A DNA stretch of 64,000 bases from Bisporella sp. PMI_857 (taxonomy: Eukaryota > Ascomycota > Leotiomycetes > Helotiales > Helotiaceae): positions 97,194 to 161,193 of the forward strand of contig JAJSPD010000092.1 of NCBI GenBank assembly GCA_021307315.1, in the 5' to 3' direction. Shown piece by piece: positions 22,502-33,892 of this stretch. The notes beneath the pieces were generated by a model. It was not told the DNA's origin and did no database searches. It was given only the letters and a program-made list of their open reading frames with translations. Each line of letters begins with the position of its first letter. Position 1 is the stretch's first letter. A program made the translations under genes and the position numbers.

Positions 22502-23680
22502 ATGGTTTCAAGCTTCGACACACCTGACATACCTTTGATAGATTTCGGCCCCTTTCTAAATGGCTCTGCTGGAGATCGTACACGAGTCGCAGTCAGCATC
22601 GATGCGGCATTCAAATGTCATGGTTTTATTTATCTCAGCAACCACGGCATTGACCAGCGCAAAGTGGATGAGTGTTTTGGATGGGTAGGAAATCTATAGC
22701 TTCTATATTTTGTAACTGAAAATCTTTGCTAACAATCACTGTCACAGAGCAAGCGTTTCTTTGGTCTAACGGAGTTAGAGAAGAAGAACATGCAACCTTC
22801 GCAAAGCCGGTCACATTACAGAGGATATTCCGGCGTAGGAAATGAGAAGGTGCGGGAGCATATCTGTACAAAAGAGGGTTTTGGTTACGGAAACCCAGAA
22901 GACAAATTGCAACCAAATATTTGGCCACCAGAGGAATTCTTACCTGGTTTCCGTGCCTTCATGGAAGACTTCTTCGGGGTAATTTACACTTGAAGCTAGT
23001 TTTTAAAAGTACTAGTCAGGCTCTAATCTATGGCATAGGAATGTACCAAGCTCGCACACCAACTTCTGAATAGCTTGTCCTTGGTCTTGGACTTGTCAAG
23101 CTCCGATACTCTTACCGAAAGTCATGCACGCTCTGTTTTTAACATGGACCTTCTTCACTACCCAGGCGTGCCCACACAACTCCTCCATGCTGGGACTCTC
23201 GCTCGTCTCCCTGCACACTCTGACTTGGGAACCTTGACACTTCTCTTCCAGGACGATATTGGAGGTCTGGAGATTGCTGATTTGAGTTCCGCGAATACAG
23301 AGAATAGTGCAGAGTTCGAGAAAGATGGATCTTTTAGACCAGTCAGGCCATTACCAGGTACTGTGATAGTCAATGTAGGCTATCTACTCATGAGATGGAG
23401 TAACGGACGGTGGAGAAACACTATTCACCGCGTAGTAGGGCCTCCAAAATCAATTCCGGTGCGAGAGGTACCAGATAACCCGAAACCCACCCGGTCAGAT
23501 GTCGGATCTCTGGAGGATACGACCCCTGAAAGATACAGTATTCCTTTCTCTATCGTTCCGGATCCAGAAACCATGATAGAAGCTCTGCCAGGATGCTGGA
23601 GTGAGGATGTGCCAAGGAGGTGGAAGCCGATCATCGCGGGCGACTATCTTCGTAACAAATTGGAAGCTATATACGCTTGA
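22502..23680 (+). CDS. 2-oxoglutarate/Fe(II)-dependent oxygenase (isopenicillin N synthase-like)
   Basis: Three exons (22502-22684, 22748-22978, 23039-23680) join in phase to 351 residues. The N-terminal DIOX_N domain reads IPLIDFGPFL and HGFIYLSNHGID. The 2OG-FeII core has the facial triad: the HxD of LPAHSDLGTLTLLFQDDIGGLEI, the distal histidine in RNTIHRVV, and the RxS of ERYSIPF for 2-oxoglutarate binding. The sequence GTVIVNVGYLLMRWSNGRW between them is also typical. The enzyme is probably cytosolic and hydroxylates or desaturates a small molecule. The substrate cannot be read from the sequence, and no biosynthetic cluster surrounds it. All catalytic residues are present, so it is likely functional. 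Confidence 0.92.
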
Positions 23681-25504
23681 GTCATCGTGGTTGAGATGAG
23701 TAGTACGACTAGGAAGAGACGGCCGTCAATCGGCGAATTCAACATCGTCCATCGTCTCGTCAGCAGGATGTCAAATCTATTGTCTCCACCCGGTAACCGT
23801 GGTCGGGGGTTGAGAGCTCCAAGGGACCGTTTTAGAGGGACCGTTTTAGGAGGACGCGAGAGGAGCTCGCCTAGCCGGGATGTAGAGGAAAGCGGATGAG
23901 AAGCAAGTACTAGGCCCGTGGAATGAGAGGACGGGTTAGGAAAGACCGGTTCCGGGAATTAGACAAGTGTCCAAGGGGCATCGGGAGTTTGAATCTCTGC
24001 TACATGATTGTATGGAAAGGAGTGACTGGGTACCTTACACCAGCACTTGTTGGCACAAAATCACCCGTAGCTCGAATAACTTATATGCATGCCAATAGCA
24101 CTCTGTCAGCTGCGCCTAATGCATTCCCAAGTTGCGGACATAAGAGATTGATGCTCCAACTAAAGACCGACGGCGACAAATCTCACAGTATAATCTCCAA
24201 TTTTCATTGTCCTAAAGGCGTCCACGACAGAGAAGAGATATCAAGAAAGTGATGAGAGGAAGCTAGTTTGGGGTGAAATAGTGCTTGAGAATGAGTCCAA
24301 GCAGTTAGATATTTGTTTAGTCTACAAATTTGGAAGTTTAAATCACGCTTGGGAAGGACGTGATTGGACGGAACGTATCAAAAAATAAGTTGGCTTACTA
24401 TTCAGTTCGGTCAAAAGTATCTAATGGGCCTGAGTATCCGAAGACGTATCAAGATAAGGCTGAATGTGAACCGCTTTTGAACTCTCTTTCTGACAACCCA
24501 GTACTCTTCGCGAATATGCTTTTGGTATTTCCAGCATCGATTATCGTACGGGGAGAGGAGGCATTCGTAGCAATTCGAAGTGAAAAGCGATCAGTTGAGC
24601 TCCACTACTGCACTTCGCCCGAAATCAGATGTCTTTGCTCCAAGACTCTATGTCGTTCGTCTCAGACTATCGAAGCTGATTTTGGAATGCAATTGAAGAC
24701 ACCCCTGCACTATAACGTCGCACGACCTCATTGTGATGCCTACAGCCTTATTCTGAGCGGTGTGCGATACACTTATTTGCTATGCTCGTAAGGAACAAAG
24801 GACGCGGCTGTGATCTTGGGAATCGAAGGGAGATGTATGTTTTCGATATCGAAGCAACACTACCTAATTAACACCAGTCAGTCAAAATAGCAGCTTCACC
24901 GGGTCTCGTTGCAACTGACTTCATGTTTGTTCCTCTATCTATCTAAAGCAGTCCGCCTTCGTTCGCCTTGCCTAGTATGCGACCGCTTGGAAGGCAAAGC
25001 CTCGCACCAATGCAAACACCCTGATGCAAACGCCCTGCTTTGGTGAGCGAAATATGTCAGTCGGTCGCTGCCCAACACTCACTGCAGAGTCACACCGCAG
25101 ATTCATATATGAAGCGTTCCCTGCCACGGATTTGTCGTTGAATCATTCAAAGCTGTCAAACAATTTGCAGAGCCGCACGAGCCCAGTTTAAAAGGTGGCG
25201 ACCCACCTTGCCGAAGCCACGTGATCACTTAGTCTCAGATAAAACTTTCTGGGTTTGCGCGATGACAACACCGACATGCGCACATCACCGCCACGTCAGT
25301 TATCCCAAAACTCTTTGTGGCAACATCGCATTGAACCTCCATCACAACAACATCACAACAACATCACGGTCTATCTCGACATCTCAGTTACTTCTGCCAT
25401 AACGTAAGAGATATCCCTTTGCATGATGCCTCAATAAATCTACGCTGACTTTCGCGCCTGGCAGGTCTGATCCTTTCTACGACCTGCATACGACTATCGC
25501 TTTC
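23681..25504. other. Intergenic 1.8 kb, no gene supported
   Basis: The plus-strand frames at 23923-24252 and 24360-24791 are of moderate length but have no recognised domain, and the second lacks an ATG start. Nothing else is recognised. The stretch upstream of 25505 is the presumed promoter of the small gene there. Confidence 0.4.
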
Positions 25505-25997
25505 ATGACCGAGCAGCAAAAGGCTGGCTATCACATCATTTCAGAAGCTGAGGATGTTGAGGATGGCAAGAAAGCAATCAGGAAATTTGACCTTAAGGAT
25601 AGCACAGAAACGATCAGGAAATTTTTAACCGAAAACCACGACGTGGTATGTTCATTGTGCAAATTCTACGGAATATGTTCCATGAGCTAACTGATATGCT
25701 CAGGAATCACCTAGCGAGACGCACACATTCTATTTTAGAGACGTTCCTGTACCAGAAGAAGCGAAAGGAATTCTACGGACATATCCTCCAGAGAAAATTC
25801 CTGGTATTATGGAGTTTGGCGTTTGGTATCCGGAGTCCAATTTCACAATCATTCGCAAACGCAAGACTGGGCCGGCTGAAGTCATAGAACGAAACAGTAG
25901 GCCGGCGGTAGTCATACTGTGGGATTTCAGTTTACAACTCGAAGTACCTCCTGAGACAAAGACCATAAAATCATTCGTAGTATTTCGTAACTTATGA
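25505..25997 (+). CDS. Small conserved-looking protein of unknown function
   Basis: Exon 1 (25505-25645) and exon 2 (25704-25997) join in phase 0 across a 58-nt intron to give 144 residues. It is hydrophilic, acidic at the N terminus (EAEDVEDGKKAIRKFDLKDS), and has a central HTFYFRDVPVPEEAKGILR and a C-terminal region with FGVWYPESNFTIIRKRKTG and VVILWDFSLQLEVPPETK, suggesting a beta-rich fold. No signal peptide or TM. I do not recognise the family. It ends 11 bp from the 3' end of the convergent gene at 26009, so the two transcripts very likely overlap. Confidence 0.65.
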
Positions 25998-26008
25998 TAT
26001 ATGTGGTT

Positions 26009-27560
26009 CTAACGGATCAGGTACCAATCCTCGAAGGTACCCATATAATTTGGTACCGCATTAAAGTCTGCGATTGTGTCAGTGAAGTCATATATGCTGT
26101 TAGATAATTAACATACCTTGTTGGAATGCTATCAGCGGTGTTGAAACGGAGCCTGAATACAAAGACGCTTGCACATCGATTGTCTGTGCATGTAAGTGAG
26201 CCTGTCTCTGTTCTCCAACCGTCATCCTTTGCCAAGCCGGGGCCGAGGAGACTTGCCCAGCACTTGATAACTTGTTAAGCTTTTGCCTTTTTTCTCGCCT
26301 CGTCGCCCTTCCTTTGTCATCTTGTGTAAAGTTTCTGAAAGGGTCTGTGTTCGAGTTGAGCTGGGAGCCAGTCGTGGCCGCGGGCGCTGTTGCGTGTGGT
26401 TGGTTCGGATTGAGTGACTGATGGGGTTCTTGTACTTGGTTGACTGGGAATTGCTGACCAGGAGGCCATGCTCTCCCTCCTTGATATTGATTTAAATCGA
26501 TTGCGAGTTCATGTCCTACTTGTGCCAGGTTTGACATTGCCTGAGCGCTGGTATTCCTTCTTTGCGAATCTGTGTGATGTAGAGAAGGGGGTGGAAAGAT
26601 GAAGCCGTTCGACGGAGGAAGACTTTGTGAAGACGCCGTTGACGGGTCTGTCTGAGGCCGCCTTGCTTCTGTCTCTTGATCTTGCAATATTGTATCGAAA
26701 CCATTGCGACCTCCCTCGATACTCCCAGAGCCACGATTCAGCGTTGCTTCTGTCTCTTGATCTTGCGGTATGGTATCGAAACCACTGCGACCTCCCTCAA
26801 TACTCCCAGAGACACGCTTTCCCACCATTGCTTCTCTCTCTTGATCTTGCGGTGTCGTATCGAAATCATTGCGGCCTTTGTCAACAGGCCCAGAGTCAGG
26901 ATTCCCCGGCGTTGTTCGATTTGTTGCTGCAGATGGTGATGACGGCGGACCTAGAGTTGGCTTCGTTGTTTGAGTAGGAGTCTGCGGGAGATGCAATTCG
27001 AGATCTGGCAACGTTAACACTGACGGAGTGCTGGAGTGTAGTGACAACAAACCTTGTCGTAGCTTCTTAGTCACCGCGTTGTCTTTCGAAATCTTGGATA
27101 AGGTCCTTTTGGCCCTTTCTGCCGCCCATTGAGGGAGCACTATCTTAGGATAGCGTTTGATGAAGTATTGATTGAGAACCTTCTGTTTGTCGAAGATTTC
27201 GTCGACCTTTTTTGACCCGAGCAATATGCAACAGAGGATGGTTAGATCGAGGCGAAGACACCAGTCGTTCCACATGCAAATCTTCCCAAGTGTGGTGTCG
27301 AAATTCCTTCTTTTGTGAGAGCTATCTAGGAGTTTCTTTTCTGGGTACTTTTGGAAAGCATCGACAAATGGCGCTCGTCCGGTGATGATCCATTTGGCAT
27401 CATCTAGTCGGGCTTCTAGTCGAGCCTCCAATTTGGCCTTCTCCTCAACGAGTTGGGATATGCGGTGCTCGATCTCGTCGAGTTCTAAATCAGAGTCCTC
27501 TTCCTCACCAGCGCCCGCTGAGTGATGATCAGATCCATCAAACCAGCATATTTTGGACAT
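26009..27560 (-). CDS. Lineage-specific Pro/Gln-rich protein with internal repeats, preceded by a minisatellite
   Basis: Exon 1 (27560-26117) plus exon 2 (26067-26009) with a 49-nt intron give 500 residues ending in FNAVPNYMGTFEDWYLIR. Residues about 20-55 form a charged coiled coil (DELEHRISQLVEEKAKLEARL-like). Residues 60-190 are a globular helical region (KWIITGRAPFVDAFQKYPEKKL, WNDWCLRLDLTILCCILLGSK, QYFIKRYPKIVLPQWAAERAKR). The rest is disordered, with three 27-28-residue repeats around GSIEGGRSGFDTIPQDQETEA and a basic RREKRQKLNKL cluster that could be a nuclear localisation signal. I do not recognise the family. It may be nuclear. A 12-bp minisatellite lies upstream, as at the two other loci in this window. 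Confidence 0.68.
26660..26905 (-). repeat. Intragenic tandem repeat of about 81-84 bp, 3 copies
   Basis: Three diverged copies in the coding frame of the gene at 26009-27560 encode GR(N/S)(D/G)FDT(T/I)(P/L)QDQE(R/T)EA with a GS(I/V)(E/D)GG linker. Copies are in frame, so copy number could change without disrupting the protein. Confidence 0.85.
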
Positions 27561-27580
27561 GTCACGCAGTGTTGGTGAGA

Positions 27581-27772
27581 CTGTCCAAAGGACTGTCGGA
27601 AGGAGGCAGTCACGATTGTCCGAAGGGAGATTAATGGATTGAAAGAAAGGGACATTGAAGACGTGAACGAGAGTGTCAAGGGGGACCGTAAAAAAGGACG
27701 TTGAAAGGACGGTAAAATGACTGTCAAATGGACGGTAAAAAGGACGGTCAAAAGGACGGTGAAAAGGACATC
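27581..27772 (-). repeat. 12-bp minisatellite, regular core plus degenerate flank
   Basis: The regular part (about 27693-27772) has plus-strand units GGACGGTCAAAA, GGACGGTAAAAA and GGACGGTGAAAA. A more degenerate part (27581-27640) has scattered GGACTGTCGGAA-like copies. On the gene's strand the core reads CCGTCCTTTTGA. It lies between the ATG at 27560 and the upstream intergenic region, and resembles the 12-bp array at 4321. Confidence 0.82.
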
Positions 27773-27779
27773 TAACCGT

Positions 27780-30772
27780 TTGCGGAAATCAGTTTTGGTG
27801 CGGATCGTCGCGCAATCTGACTGGTGGGATTGATATCTAAATTGAGTCCTTGCATGACATGTTCCGATACGGAACCTCGGATTACGCGATATCGATCGCG
27901 CGATGAATGGTGCGGTGGCAGGGTGGCTCATTGGTTCTGTCTGGTTGCTCTTAACCCTATTAAATTGCCCTGGAAGTCTGAAACTTGCTCAGTAGCAGCT
28001 GTAGTATCACCAGTTATAGTGCACTTTGTGACAGCTTTCTAGCGATAGGTAGACTTGCTGCTCAAAAGAGCGAAGAGGCTTATGAAAAAACCTCTATCCA
28101 AGGTTTTCCATCTACATACAACATATCGTGAGGCGTAGATGTTGATTTCCAGCGTTGGCTTTCAAGAGGAACAATATTGCGATACTTTAGAGAACACACC
28201 GCGCTCGCCTGATCATGTTACAATGAGGGGCATCCCTCACTATCTGGACCGGCAATTCTTCGTCACCAGATAGAGCAATCAATTCAACAATGTTAGCCTC
28301 GCTGGAAATAAAGATTCTTCGTCATAAATAAGTTGCAGTTTGATAACTCATTCTCCGGTGGTAAAGGTACGTAGAGCAAGTTCACTGTTGGAAGAGTTAC
28401 GAATTAGCAAGCACTCTCTCCTCCCCCACCAGTATAAATGAAAAATATTTTTGCACAAGCCACAACGATACTGATCTGTATGATCTTGTGGCTAAATCGT
28501 CGTTCGCGTGGCAATATCGTGGCAGTAACGTGGGGTCGTATCTTCACAAGCGAAGGCCGGGATTCAAACGAGTCCACGAACGACCGCTAGGTCTGACAGA
28601 TCAACGTGAACCAAATGAGGCTGAAGCCCGATATCACATGAGTTAGCACGAAAAACAAACTTCCTAACGTCTTAGAGTGGAATAAACTGGCTGCCTTCAA
28701 ACACAGTTCCCATGAATGGGATAGTGCTTCCTGCCGGAGCATGGTTCCACGCGCACGGTGCCTCAATGGGGAGAGAAGACTCTTGGTGCTCATGCCAGTC
28801 CGTGTCCCAAGTATTCATGGATAAATATTCCGTGGTAAGTCATGAAGATGCGTTTCTTGTGGTCACGGCTTGGAATGCGGAGGAGGAAGAGGGGAGTACG
28901 GTGCAGAGATGACGCTGTTGAAAATCTGCGAAGGCCAGCATCGTAATGATCAAGTCTCAAGGTAGGAGCTAATTGAATAAGCAAAAGGCAATTGCCAATA
29001 TACTCTGATAGGGGAGTCCACAGCCATGCCGTGACCCGTGGTGCTTGTGATATATCCGCCTTGCCCGGAGAGGATGCTGCTTTCAACGCCGACTTCGGAC
29101 CGTCGTTTTATCAACGCTATTATTCCAGGACCAGATTAGAACAGTAGAGTGGCCTCGTAGATGACGACTGTATTGTTGTAGATTTCCTTGAGCTTGAGTT
29201 GAATTACCCACGTCAAAATCGACCTCAGATTCGGGAAAATCCAGACGAAGTAGTGGTTAATCCCTGAAGATCCCGTAGTTATTCGTCGCACAATCTTATT
29301 TCAATTTCCTCCACAGTCCCAGGTAGGCAGAAATTATTTTCCTGGTAGAAGTTGAAATTCGAAATACCAAAGATGATGGGCGGAGCGTAAGACTGGATGC
29401 TGAGCCAAGGCTCGCCTTGAATATTGGACCAACACATATCTGGAATACCCCGCATCTGCTCATTCCGATAGAGCTGATCAAGTACTAGAATACTATCAAA
29501 TAAGCTACTGAGGTTTTAACAAGTACCCAAGGTGAGTGCATAGAACGAGCAGGCTATTGTATACTCCTTCTTAATTCCAACCGTTCGAATAACAGACAGT
29601 TGATATTCCCGAGCCAAGTAGCTCCCAGCGATGAACAGTGACACATACAACCCCCATCTCACATCCATTTTTCTCGAGATCCGGCCACCCTATTACGAAA
29701 TACACTCTGACTACACGACTACCAAACCTTTCGACCTCCATGTTCTTGCTAACGCCTCGTGCCTGGCCACTTCCTTCGAACTTGGTGTTGATGGCCAGGG
29801 ATTGGATTGGACCTCCGACCACCAGCTGGGCTCAGGTATAAGGCGGCAATTCGCTGTGAATCAACTTAGATCGATCTTGTGCACAAATAGACATACTGTT
29901 ACTAACGACAATGTTCGGAATATCTGAAGACATCGTCCAACACTTCGCGACAACAAACCTGACCGAAATAATAACTACTTCAAAGGCACACTTCTTCTGA
30001 GTGAGCACGTAAGTTTCACACCATTCTTGGACTATGAAACGAGCGTGATAGCACTTGAATTCAACTTGTATAAGGTAACACATGAACGTTACTGCCTTCT
30101 TCAACTTGAAAAATGTTGTAGTCAATCTGAGTTTGGCTGGGAATCTATATTGACTTCTTATCAGAAAATTCCGATCCTATCCTGCGTATAACTTGATCTA
30201 TTAATTGAGTTCGATGGAGAAGAAAGTAATACATGATCAGTAATTCGAAAACCGATATGGGATCATTTGGAATGAGGAACGACATGTCACTTAACCAAGG
30301 TAGTTTTGGGCCTTTTAGCTTGACACCAGATGCATCGAAACCAAAGCAACTCCAACTTCAAGCCAAAAGATGTCGGAGGGTGTCCACCTGAGGAGTCATT
30401 CTTCTCTACCCCGTCTTTGCGTGATGACCCCACTCTTATCCACTGTAGCGGCAGCAGGGGCTTTGCTAATGTCGCTTAATAGCGCGTCTCTCGGTAGCTG
30501 AGTAGCCAAAGTTGGGGCGCCGCCTTAGAGTCTCGGCTCGGCACTCGGCATTTTTTGTTGGTGGAACGGGAAGAGAGTGAATTGGAGAGTACCCGAGAAT
30601 CGACTCAGACTTTCTCACCTAAACTTGATTAAAGAAATATTAATTTCATACTATTTCCATAAATTACAGGATCGCGCTTCACTCGATGAAAGGGACTTTT
30701 TTAATCGTCAGTTCAATGATACAACTGAATATTAACAAGTATACTCTATCATATAAATCACACACGCTTTTC
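27780..30772. other. Intergenic 3 kb, no gene supported
   Basis: Only short frames on both strands, such as 28587-28793 (minus), 29296-29481 (minus) and 29631-29927 (plus), none with a recognised domain. The plus-strand frame from 29631 (NPHLTSIFLEIRPPYYE..) may be a fragment. No TIR, array or RNA gene was recognised. Confidence 0.4.
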
Positions 30773-32279
30773 CTAGTCACTATCTAAATCTATAGAGCAT
30801 GTTTTCTCAGACCATCCTCCGCCATGTGCCGCAGGTATATTCTGTCGACATGTAACTGTAGCTTCCCGAGATTCCAAATTAAACTGTATACATTCCCCCC
30901 ACACTCTCCCATCACTGGTCGCCTGACCCTCGTGCTCAAGCTCACTCTCAAACGAAATAAGCCAACGAGCAACTCTTCCATGAAGCTTTGAATCCCACGG
31001 CCCTTCGCGCCTTTGTTCAGCTAATAACATTTCGACAGCCTCGTTTCGGAGTTCCGAAATCCGGCATTTCGTTGCACAGAGGTAGAGGGCCGGAATAATG
31101 CCCTCTTCAAAATTGAATGATTTTGTTCCTTTTTCATGTTAGCTGGACTATCGTATCTTTTCATCATGCTTGGAAATGCAATTACTTACCAACCTCGTAT
31201 ATAGAGTTCGCACATTCATATCCGACAACGTCGTTACAAACAGTAAGAAGGTTTCTAAAGTGCTGTTCGAACCCGTCGTAGCATGTTTCCGGGGTCTGTA
31301 GCATGCTGGACAGGCGCAGCAGAAGAATGGTGACCTCAAAACTCGTAGAATTGGGACGTGCTAGCGGATGAGCTGTTATATCATCCTGGTATCCCTGCAA
31401 CGAATTGAAGGCAGTAAACCAGAGATTAATGCTTTGGAGGATATCTTCTCGAGCGCCTATCCACTTTTCTGGTATCTCTTCCCTAGGTATGAAATGGAAT
31501 TGCAATGTAGACAGGTACGTATTGTAGGCATTTTCGAGGAGTATATCCCGACAACTTCTTGCATCCTCTAGATCCAGGAATTTCTCTGGTACTGTTGTAG
31601 TTGAGTGTGTGGGAGCGTATGCAGTGTAGGAACAATTTTCCTCAATTCCCAGCGCAAATATAACCTGTATGTCGTTATTGACGAAAATGCTGGCAACACT
31701 TGGGCCAACAAGAGGTCCAGAAACCGACTGGCCATTTGAACACGGTGTTGACGCAAAGGATGAATGGCAGGTGACCAGAATGTGCCGGCAAAAGTAGATA
31801 TGCTGTATTGCGAATTCGTTATTGCCTACAAAGGTGTCAAATAACGCAAGCGCAAGAACTGGAACCAGGAATTCTGCAGTATCATCACCACCCCGTTGTC
31901 TGCCTATCAAGGTTTGGAGGTCGCCAATGGCCTTCTGATACTGCTCCAAAGCAAACTTATAATGCTCGTCCCGAATGCCGGTGAATTTAAGCATGTATGC
32001 CCATTTACAGCTCAGGTTAAAGCTCTGCATCATTGCTCCTGTGGCTACAATAGTATGACGCACACATGAATTAGTTGTCGATTCCTGGAGCATGATATGC
32101 ATGAACGTCTGAATCTTATATTTGCTCCATGAACCAAAAAATAATGTTGCGTTATTGATGAAATTCTGGAAATATAGTTTTTCTTGCTCGTCAAGACCGC
32201 TGTCAGGAGCTACTGATGATGCATTTATTGAGTAGCATTCACACTCCAAGCCCGCCTTAGTGCATCGAAGGCACGAAAG
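30773..32279 (-). CDS. Zn2Cys6-type transcription factor, zinc cluster incomplete
   Basis: From the minus strand: a second half of a zinc cluster (LSCLRCTKAGLECECY, about 32280-32235) is followed by a long fungal transcription-factor C-terminal domain with FINNATLFFGSWSKYKIQTFM, LALALFDTFVGNNEFAIQHI and FHFIPREEIPEKWIGARE. A 61-nt intron (31189-31129) leads to FEEGIIPALYLCATKCRISELRNEAVEMLLAEQRREGPWDSKLHGR, the signature block of the Fungal_trans_2 family. The stop is at 30773. The first half of the cluster (CxxC..RRxKCD) and a start codon were not found within 500 bp upstream, so the first three zinc ligands seem to be missing. Such regulators normally bind DNA through this motif. Without it the protein could not bind DNA in the usual way. 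Confidence 0.75.
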
Positions 32280-33070
32280 CTTCTTCTCTACGTAAAGTCA
32301 GTATAAGCCATTACAGTCATGTTCTTAGTGAATAGTCTAACGTTGTCGATCTAGTCGGCCCAAGAACGATCGCAGGTAATATTCTGGTATAGCCAAATAG
32401 AACAAAGCCAATAGACGTAACTATGATTTTACCGGATGACTTACGCCTACCATTGTTAGTAGCCAACCTTAAAATTTACTTCAGGATGTCCTACTTGTAG
32501 GTGATCATTCCATCGTACTTCTTGTTCTATCCTTCATGCTGTCTGTAGGGTAATCTGTGTTTGGCCGCGTCCGGCATTCCAGCGAGGTGGTAATAAGAGG
32601 ATTGAGAATGAGATGCAGGTCTTCCTTGTATAGCCATGTGACCTCCAATTTAGATTTTCTTTTGGCTGCATCATCACTTGTTGACACGCCCCTGGATTAC
32701 CTTTTTCGTGCTTCCGGATAAGCCGCTGAACAGCCACTTCATTCCGGCAACTCTAAAGCACAGGGGCCCCGGTCCTAGCAAGTGGATTGTATGGTCATCA
32801 CCTCTACGCCACCGAAGGGCTCACCGACCTACGTCGAAAAGTTTGGGCCTAGGTCAGGGTTCGGTCTACCTTAGAACTTATTTCCAGAAAACTCACACTT
32901 TTTCCGGGGGGCTACATGACGTAATCCCAGCCGCAGCTAGTGCCCGGAGGATATAGCCACTTATCTCGCGACTTCTCGTTCTTAGCCTTGCTTCATTTTG
33001 TTAGCTTTACCTGCGAGGTTGTAGTCGTGGTTTCCTAGAGACGAAATTTTGGCCACGTTGTTACGCTCTC
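32280..33070. other. Intergenic, possible lost 5' exon of the Zn2Cys6 gene
   Basis: No cysteine-rich exon matching the first half of a zinc cluster is visible on the minus strand. Only unconvincing short frames remain. Confidence 0.4.
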
Positions 33071-33892
33071 ATGGAACTTGCCTACAATTCAGACGACGAG
33101 AGGCTCAAACCCATAAAAATCAACTATGGCCATGCACCGAACCCTCCACCAAGTCAGTTTCCTACAAACACGAAAACGAAATTAAAGAGTAATTCTACTT
33201 TAGGAGATAGTCTATTAATTACATATATGGATGGTGGGAAATCTGATGTTGCGGTTGGCAAGGGAAGATGGGTCGGAAAATGGTTCGGAAGATGAGTCTG
33301 AAAACGAGTCGGAAGATGAGTCAACAAGGGGAGATCTAGAGCCGACAAATCTGGCACAAACTGCGGCCAATACCGGCGCACCAGCGCAAGAGTTAGAGAA
33401 ATTGACCCATACAGTCAAAGAAAGGAAATTCGAGCAGCTATTCAAATGTCAAGAAGCTGGTTGTACGGCAACTCCATTTTAAACACAAGTCAGATCGAAG
33501 TATCTGTTAGCATATCATGCAGCCGTACATTCTTCGGCCCGACCTCATTATTGCAACGTAAAGGACTGTCCCCGGAGTGAAGGAGGAAAGGGATTCAAAA
33601 GGAAGAATGAGATGATCAGGCACGCCCTTGTCCACGATTCTCTAGGATACGTCTGTCCGTTCTGCCCTGACAAAGAGCACAGGTACCCGAGACCAGACAA
33701 TCTTCAAAGGTAACTTGTTTAGCGGAAGGTGTACTTAGAAGTAATGGCTGATTGAAATCCAGACATGTCCGCCTTCACCACACCGACAAAGATATAAATG
33801 ACTCTTTGATCCGAGAGGTGCTTTCCCAAAGATCAAATACATCCAACAAATTTCGAAAACAAAGAAGAGCAGCCCCTAAAAACATCACGTAA
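33071..33892 (+). pseudogene. C2H2 zinc-finger protein with an in-frame stop
   Basis: The blocks are MELAYNSDDERLKPIKINYG (ATG 33071), then after a probable intron an acidic segment ENGSEDESENESEDES, then FKCQEAGCTATPF, and RPHYCNVKDCPRSEGGKGFK, EMIRHALVHDSLGYVCPFCP, YPRPDNLQR and, after an intron (about 33711-33763), HVRLHHTDKDIN, with a stop at 33890-33892. This order (Cys-Cys-His-His with SEGGKGFKRKNEMIRH) is a common fungal C2H2 family. A TAA at 33481-33483 falls between TPF and TQ, where relatives would be expected to read a lysine. One A-to-T change would produce it. The rest of the frame is clean, suggesting a recent nonsense mutation or a read-through case. Confidence 0.75.

Noticed and set aside
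26068..26116. An early stop in the gene at 26009-27560
   Set aside because: A 49-nt GT-AG intron gives an in-frame final exon.
29571..29927. Possible gene in the large intergenic space
   Set aside because: Both strands give similar-length frames without domain or conserved start.
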